A model generated the notes under the pieces. The model was not told the origin of the DNA. It ran no database searches and saw only the letters and a program-made list of their open reading frames with translations. A stretch of DNA of 9,614 nt from UBA2979 sp963694535 (lineage in GTDB: Bacteria; Chloroflexota; Dehalococcoidia; UBA2979). Made by a program: the position numbers and the translations under genes. The stretch is from assembly GCA_963694535.1 (NCBI GenBank), contig CAVODE010000068.1:1-9614 (forward strand), in the 5' to 3' direction. Each line of letters opens with the position of its first letter. Within the stretch, counting starts at the first letter, position 1. Of this stretch, positions 6,843 to 9,614 are shown piece after piece.

Positions 6843-6940
6843 AATCGAGATAGCGTAAGATTTTTGGTTGCTGAGTAATATAAATAGAACTATAAATAAA
6901 AGATAAATTCTCTCATTATCTCGATTCTATGAGAGAATTT
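6843..6940 (+). promoter_or_regulatory. Structured intergenic region: strong hairpin with loop complementary to an upstream 10-mer
   Basis: AAATTCTCTCAT (6905-6916) and ATGAGAGAATTT (6929-6940) are perfect 12-bp arms around a 12-nt loop. The loop segment TATCTCGATT (6917-6926) is exactly complementary to AATCGAGATA at 6843-6852, and that upstream segment can alternatively pair locally, CTATC (6833-6837) with GATAG (6849-6853). Two TATAAATA elements lie in between (6878-6885 and 6890-6897). The hairpin could be the end of the hydrolase transcript, although its T-run is short, or a 5' leader element of the next gene, whose ATG is 30 nt further on. Function is inferred. Confidence 0.5.
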
Positions 6941-6970
6941 TGATACGTCACATCCCAACTGAGGATACTT

Positions 6971-7363
6971 ATGGTTAAGCGCTATTTATACCTTGCACTA
7001 GGCTTCATTTGCGTTGGACTAGGCTTCGTTGGTGTTTTCGTACCTGGGTTCCCTTCAACAATATTTATTCTTGTTGCAGCATGGGCATTTTCCAGATCAT
7101 CAGAACGATTTGAACGGTGGTTATTAGAACATCCTATTTTTGGGTCACTGATCCAAAATTGGAGAAAATATCGTGGCATTAGTATTAAATCAAAAATTAC
7201 GGCGGTAGGTCTTATAGTTCCCACCTTCGGAGCCACAATATTGCTGACCAACTTTCCAATTCTGGCTGATATCGGATTCATCAGCTTTGGAATAGTGCTT
7301 TGCACTTTTCTCGTAACACGGCCAGTACCTCCATCCCATAGTGGACAACAGGTCGTATCATAA
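6971..7363 (+). CDS. DUF454 (YbaN-type) inner membrane protein
   Basis: This 130-aa integral membrane protein matches the DUF454/YbaN family, whose function is unknown. The family pattern is clear. It begins with a basic N-terminus and a Gly-rich first helix (about 5-23), then GVFVPGFPSTIF (21-32), which corresponds to the usual G-x-x-x-P-x-x-PTTPF. Next comes AAWAFSRSSERFERWLLEHP (36-55), the best-conserved block, then IFGSLIQNWRKYRGISIKSK, and two further hydrophobic segments (about 75-94 and 97-115). The length is typical of the family. The start is supported by GAGGA at 6961-6965, five bases upstream. It is the only gene here in tandem with its upstream neighbour, but 146 bp of structured, AT-rich DNA separates the two, so it is probably transcribed on its own. 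It converges on the MFS gene. Confidence 0.9.
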   Translation: MVKRYLYLALGFICVGLGFVGVFVPGFPSTIFILVAAWAFSRSSERFERWLLEHPIFGSLIQNWRKYRGISIKSKITAVGLIVPTFGATILLTNFPILADIGFISFGIVLCTFLVTRPVPPSHSGQQVVS

Positions 7364-7496
7364 AAAATCGTCATTTAGGGTAGTTTTTTGGCAACATGGT
7401 CTAAACATATACTCCTGATAAATCTCGGATCGTCAAAGTCGCTCGATACCCAAGGCGCAAAATTTTACCTCGATGAATATCAATCAGATGACTTGG
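7364..7496. other. Intergenic gap between convergent DUF454 and MFS genes
   Basis: This 133-bp gap must contain the ends of two convergent transcripts. A6 (7362-7367, overlapping the DUF454 stop) and T6 (7384-7389) face each other over a 16-nt spacer and could form a weak, AT-only hairpin usable from both sides. No GC-rich terminator is visible. No gene was found here. Confidence 0.35.
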
Positions 7497-9338
7497 TTAT
7501 TGATCAACTCTCTCATAGAACCGCATGACCACCGCAGTGATTGCCGCAGCACCACTCCCAACGACAAACATCTTTCGCCATCTACTTGGCTGATTTCGAA
7601 CAACAAAAAAGCTCTTCAAAGCATCGGTGTCAATATCTGGTCGATATTGGGATGAATTTTTAGTCTTGTAAGTATTATTCTCATCGGGTTCGATATCTTC
7701 AATCACTTCATCAAACGAAGACTGAAGCAATGGCTCAACCTCGTCATTTTCTAAAGACTGATCAAGCGATAGGCTCTCGTCGAACGAGTTGCTAGTTGCT
7801 TCACCATCTAGAAAATGGCCCAATCCATAATTACCGATTTTCGTCCCGCGCATTAAATTAATTTTCTTCTCTCGACTTATTTCTCCAAGACCATATGTGG
7901 TTTGAATAACTGCTGCGCCTAAGCGTGAGCCACGTTGCCGAGAAATAGTTCGATTAATTGCAACAGAAGATTGTTGTACAGCATTCAGAGGCTTCTCTGG
8001 GTTTATCTGAGATTTCTTCACAAAATTTGATTCACTCGCAACTTCAGTTAAAGAATCAGATTGATCTATGCTCGTTGACTGAACCGCCATTACTGGGTTT
8101 GCCGATACCCGTCCAAACGTAAATCCAGGATTAACGATCACCGCGACCAACATACATACGAGCACAACAATACCAAGTAGACCAAACAAAAGTGGCGTTC
8201 CCAACAAGTCTGCAGCTAACCCCAACGGGTACACAGTGACTGCCATTGCAGAAAATGACAACATAAATATACTCATAACACGACCGTAATATTCGCGTTT
8301 AGCTGATAGCAACATCATTGTGCTTGAGGCTGTCATGTAGACGGTGGTACCTATGCCCAGTAATGTCACTCCAACCGCAGCACCGACGAAGCCAAATCTA
8401 AACGCACCAAACGTCAGCGCCACCATACCAAAACTACACAGTAATCCCGCGAACCATTGAAGAAGTGGACGCCTATCCCATTCAGCTAACCAAGTCATTA
8501 GAGCTGAACCAAAAAGAGCTCCAAGTCCCGAAATAAACAGTAAGTCGCCCAGCGGACCTTGCCAATCCGTAATGCCCAGACCCAGCTCAACATATCCGGC
8601 CATTAGATTTTGAAATGGCATTGCAAAAAAAGTTAGAATTAACATCATCACCATCAGAGTGCGTAATGTAGGTGTATTCACTACATATTTAAGCCCAGCT
8701 GTTACATCTGAAAACACGTCACCAAAAGAGATTCCACGAATACCGCGTGGAATTATGGCCGTAGGTACCATACCTGCCGCAATTTGTGAAGCACGTTTCT
8801 TTGATGAAGTCGGAACAAATAGAAGGAGAGCTACTGACAACACACCAAATCCCCCCTGCACAAAATAAGCCCACTCATATCCCGCCCCGAACCTATCAGT
8901 CACGTGTGGAAATGTTGTCATCAAAATACCGGCGACGAGTGGGCCAAAAGCTCTGGTTAGATTCATCGAATTATTAGATAACGCCATCGCACTTGCGATT
9001 CGATTTTGTGGCACGATCTCAGCCATCAACGGAGTTCGAGCCGGCATACCAAGCGACGTGATTGCACCTTGAACGAGGCCCAGTACAAAAAGAGACATAG
9101 CTGTGATGGTGTCCGTTATGACCATTGCACCTGTTATTACTGCCACAGCTGCCATCGTCGCTTGCATGAGCATCATCATGTTTCGCTTTTCAACCCTATC
9201 AACCAAAGCGCCCCCGGGAAGTGTAAAAAACATCTGAGGAAGCATAAAAGCAACCATCAAAAATGCTGTAGCACTGTATGAATTAGTTAGCTCCCAGGCA
9301 ATCGCACCTCGAACTAACATTTGCATATTCATACCCAT
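7497..9338 (-). CDS. MFS transporter (EntS/MFS_3-like) with long C-terminal tail
   Basis: This is an inner-membrane major facilitator, probably a proton-coupled exporter. The first ATG gives 613 aa. Residues 1 to about 404 form the transporter: MFS motif A is GGALVDRVEKRN (42-53), many long hydrophobic helices follow, and LTRAFGPLVAGIL (127-139) is typical of EntS-like members. The core should have 12 helices, but the first is cut short from this ATG: the frame stays open upstream to a stop at 9483-9485 and encodes AIRDFRLLWTSSTFSF, the missing part of helix 1, so the true protein probably starts at 9455 with a non-standard ACG codon (652 aa). Residues 405-613 are extra: a hydrophilic, partly acidic tail (SFDE repeated near 518 and 541) ending in a hydrophobic segment at 589-606. 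Family members usually stop soon after helix 12. Substrate unknown. Confidence 0.88.
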   Translation of the reverse strand: MGMNMQMLVRGAIAWELTNSYSATAFLMVAFMLPQMFFTLPGGALVDRVEKRNMMMLMQATMAAVAVITGAMVITDTITAMSLFVLGLVQGAITSLGMPARTPLMAEIVPQNRIASAMALSNNSMNLTRAFGPLVAGILMTTFPHVTDRFGAGYEWAYFVQGGFGVLSVALLLFVPTSSKKRASQIAAGMVPTAIIPRGIRGISFGDVFSDVTAGLKYVVNTPTLRTLMVMMLILTFFAMPFQNLMAGYVELGLGITDWQGPLGDLLFISGLGALFGSALMTWLAEWDRRPLLQWFAGLLCSFGMVALTFGAFRFGFVGAAVGVTLLGIGTTVYMTASSTMMLLSAKREYYGRVMSIFMLSFSAMAVTVYPLGLAADLLGTPLLFGLLGIVVLVCMLVAVIVNPGFTFGRVSANPVMAVQSTSIDQSDSLTEVASESNFVKKSQINPEKPLNAVQQSSVAINRTISRQRGSRLGAAVIQTTYGLGEISREKKINLMRGTKIGNYGLGHFLDGEATSNSFDESLSLDQSLENDEVEPLLQSSFDEVIEDIEPDENNTYKTKNSSQYRPDIDTDALKSFFVVRNQPSRWRKMFVVGSGAAAITAVVMRFYERVDQ

Positions 9339-9455
9339 AAAAGAAAAAGTCGAAGAGGTCCATAGAAGGCGAAAATCTCTAATCGCAAAGACAGAAAGGG
9401 TCGTACGAAGAGATGGCTTGGACGCCGTAAGATTTGTAGGTTTTGTATTGCTCGT
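9339..9455 (-). other. In-frame N-terminal extension of the MFS gene lacking a standard start codon
   Basis: Read in the MFS frame, this segment encodes 39 residues, starting T/M-SNTKPTNLTASKPSLR and continuing to AIRDFRLLWTSSTFSF. The latter is the typical start of MFS helix 1 (F-R-L-L-W, then G-x-x-M-Q just after). There is no in-frame ATG, GTG or TTG between 9339 and the upstream stop at 9483-9485. The codon at 9453-9455 is ACG, at ideal distance from an AGGGAG ribosome site; a single T at that middle base would restore ATG. Confidence 0.75.
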
Positions 9456-9461
9456 GATCCA

Positions 9462-9467
9462 CTCCCT
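9462..9467 (-). promoter_or_regulatory. Ribosome binding site of the MFS gene
   Basis: On the minus strand AGGGAG is followed by exactly six bases (TGGATC) and then ACG at 9453-9455 in the MFS frame. It is the best Shine-Dalgarno match upstream of the gene. Nothing comparable precedes the ATG at 9338, so this site argues for the longer protein. Confidence 0.6.
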
Positions 9468-9516
9468 GAGGTAACTGTAAATCTAAATATGTTAAAAACA
9501 AATAAAACGGAAAAAG

Positions 9517-9576
9517 TCTGACGGCTCTGATATTCTGACGTCACTCAATGACACCCCGATACCCTTTCGATATCGG
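9517..9576. promoter_or_regulatory. Repeat-rich divergent control region of the MFS gene and its neighbour
   Basis: This part of the 141-bp divergent gap holds TCTGACG at 9517-9523 and 9534-9540 with another TCTGA between them, the 8-bp palindrome TGACGTCA at 9536-9543, and inverted arms CCGATA (9556-9561) and TATCGG (9571-9576), the latter overlapping the palindrome CGATATCG at 9568-9575. Such density suggests regulator binding, but each element alone is short enough to occur by chance. Confidence 0.35.
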
Positions 9577-9596
9577 CACACTAGCAAGGAGAAATT

Positions 9597-9614
9597 GTGG
9601 AATACGTAATTTAT
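9597..9614 (+). CDS. Start of a gene running off the window (first six codons)
   Basis: AAGGAG at 9586-9591 is a near-perfect ribosome site, 5 nt before GTG 9597. The six codons visible translate as MEYVIY with no stop before the window ends. It would be divergent from the MFS gene, continuing the alternating strand pattern. TTG at 9595 is a less likely, differently framed start. The product cannot be named. Confidence 0.5.

Noticed and set aside
6905..6941. Strong hairpin called simply as a rho-independent terminator
   Set aside because: The stem is AT-rich and followed by only four T, most of them part of the stem. A terminator role is possible but not secure, so I described it as a structured region instead.
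6982..7374. Minus-strand open frame of 130 codons fully opposite the DUF454 gene
   Set aside because: The plus-strand product matches a conserved family and has a good ribosome site. The opposite frame shows no domain and reads as the antisense shadow of a hydrophobic protein.
9006..9281. Plus-strand open frame with many His and Cys (91 codons)
   Set aside because: The His/Cys richness is the antisense image of Met- and Ala-rich MFS helices. There is no ribosome site or domain; it is not a zinc-binding protein.
9329..9544. Minus-strand open frame of 71 codons upstream of the MFS gene
   Set aside because: It is in a different frame from the MFS gene and covers the stretch whose MFS-frame translation gives the family-typical FRLLW helix. 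Its own translation looks random, so it is not a separate gene.

Overview
This window looks like a bacterial, AT-leaning, gene-dense chromosomal segment. It holds nine complete or nearly complete protein-coding genes plus the first six codons of a tenth. No tRNA, rRNA, CRISPR array, transposase or phage gene is visible. The content (three class III CaiB/BaiF-type CoA-transferases, an aldo/keto reductase, a VOC-fold protein, an alpha/beta hydrolase and an EntS/MFS_3-like transporter) fits an aerobic heterotroph that degrades varied small organic molecules. From the CaiB/BaiF abundance and the look of the MFS N-terminus, my best guess is an uncultured marine lineage such as SAR202-type Chloroflexota. 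That is inference; an alphaproteobacterium or another marine group cannot be excluded.

Layout from left to right: an unrecognised membrane-anchored protein (43-576, +); CoA-transferase 1 (735-1925, -); aldo/keto reductase (2129-3118, +); CoA-transferase 2 (3115-4305, -); CoA-transferase 3 (4381-5595, +); VOC protein (5596-5982, -); alpha/beta hydrolase (6069-6824, +); DUF454/YbaN membrane protein (6971-7363, +); MFS transporter with a long extra C-terminal tail (7497-9338, probably up to 9455, -); and the start of another gene (9597 to the window end, +).

The strand alternates at eight of nine gene boundaries, so there is no conventional operon. Divergent pairs share short promoter regions of about 75-200 bp, and convergent pairs meet stop to stop, once overlapping by 4 bp and once abutting. 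Two divergent regions contain clean inverted repeats that look like operators: 9-bp arms between CoA-transferases 2 and 3, and 7-bp arms between the VOC gene and the hydrolase. Any coordination would therefore have to act through shared divergent promoters, not a polycistronic message.

A reasonable but untested reading is a catabolic island. The hydrolase, VOC protein and reductase could modify small organic substrates, the CoA-transferases could activate the resulting acids as CoA thioesters, and the MFS protein could move substrates or toxic products. The most unusual points are the MFS gene, which has about 200 extra C-terminal residues ending in another hydrophobic segment and an ACG where its start codon should be, and the structured 146-bp gap before the DUF454 gene, where a hairpin loop is perfectly complementary to an upstream 10-mer. 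I did not find a clearly new multi-gene system.
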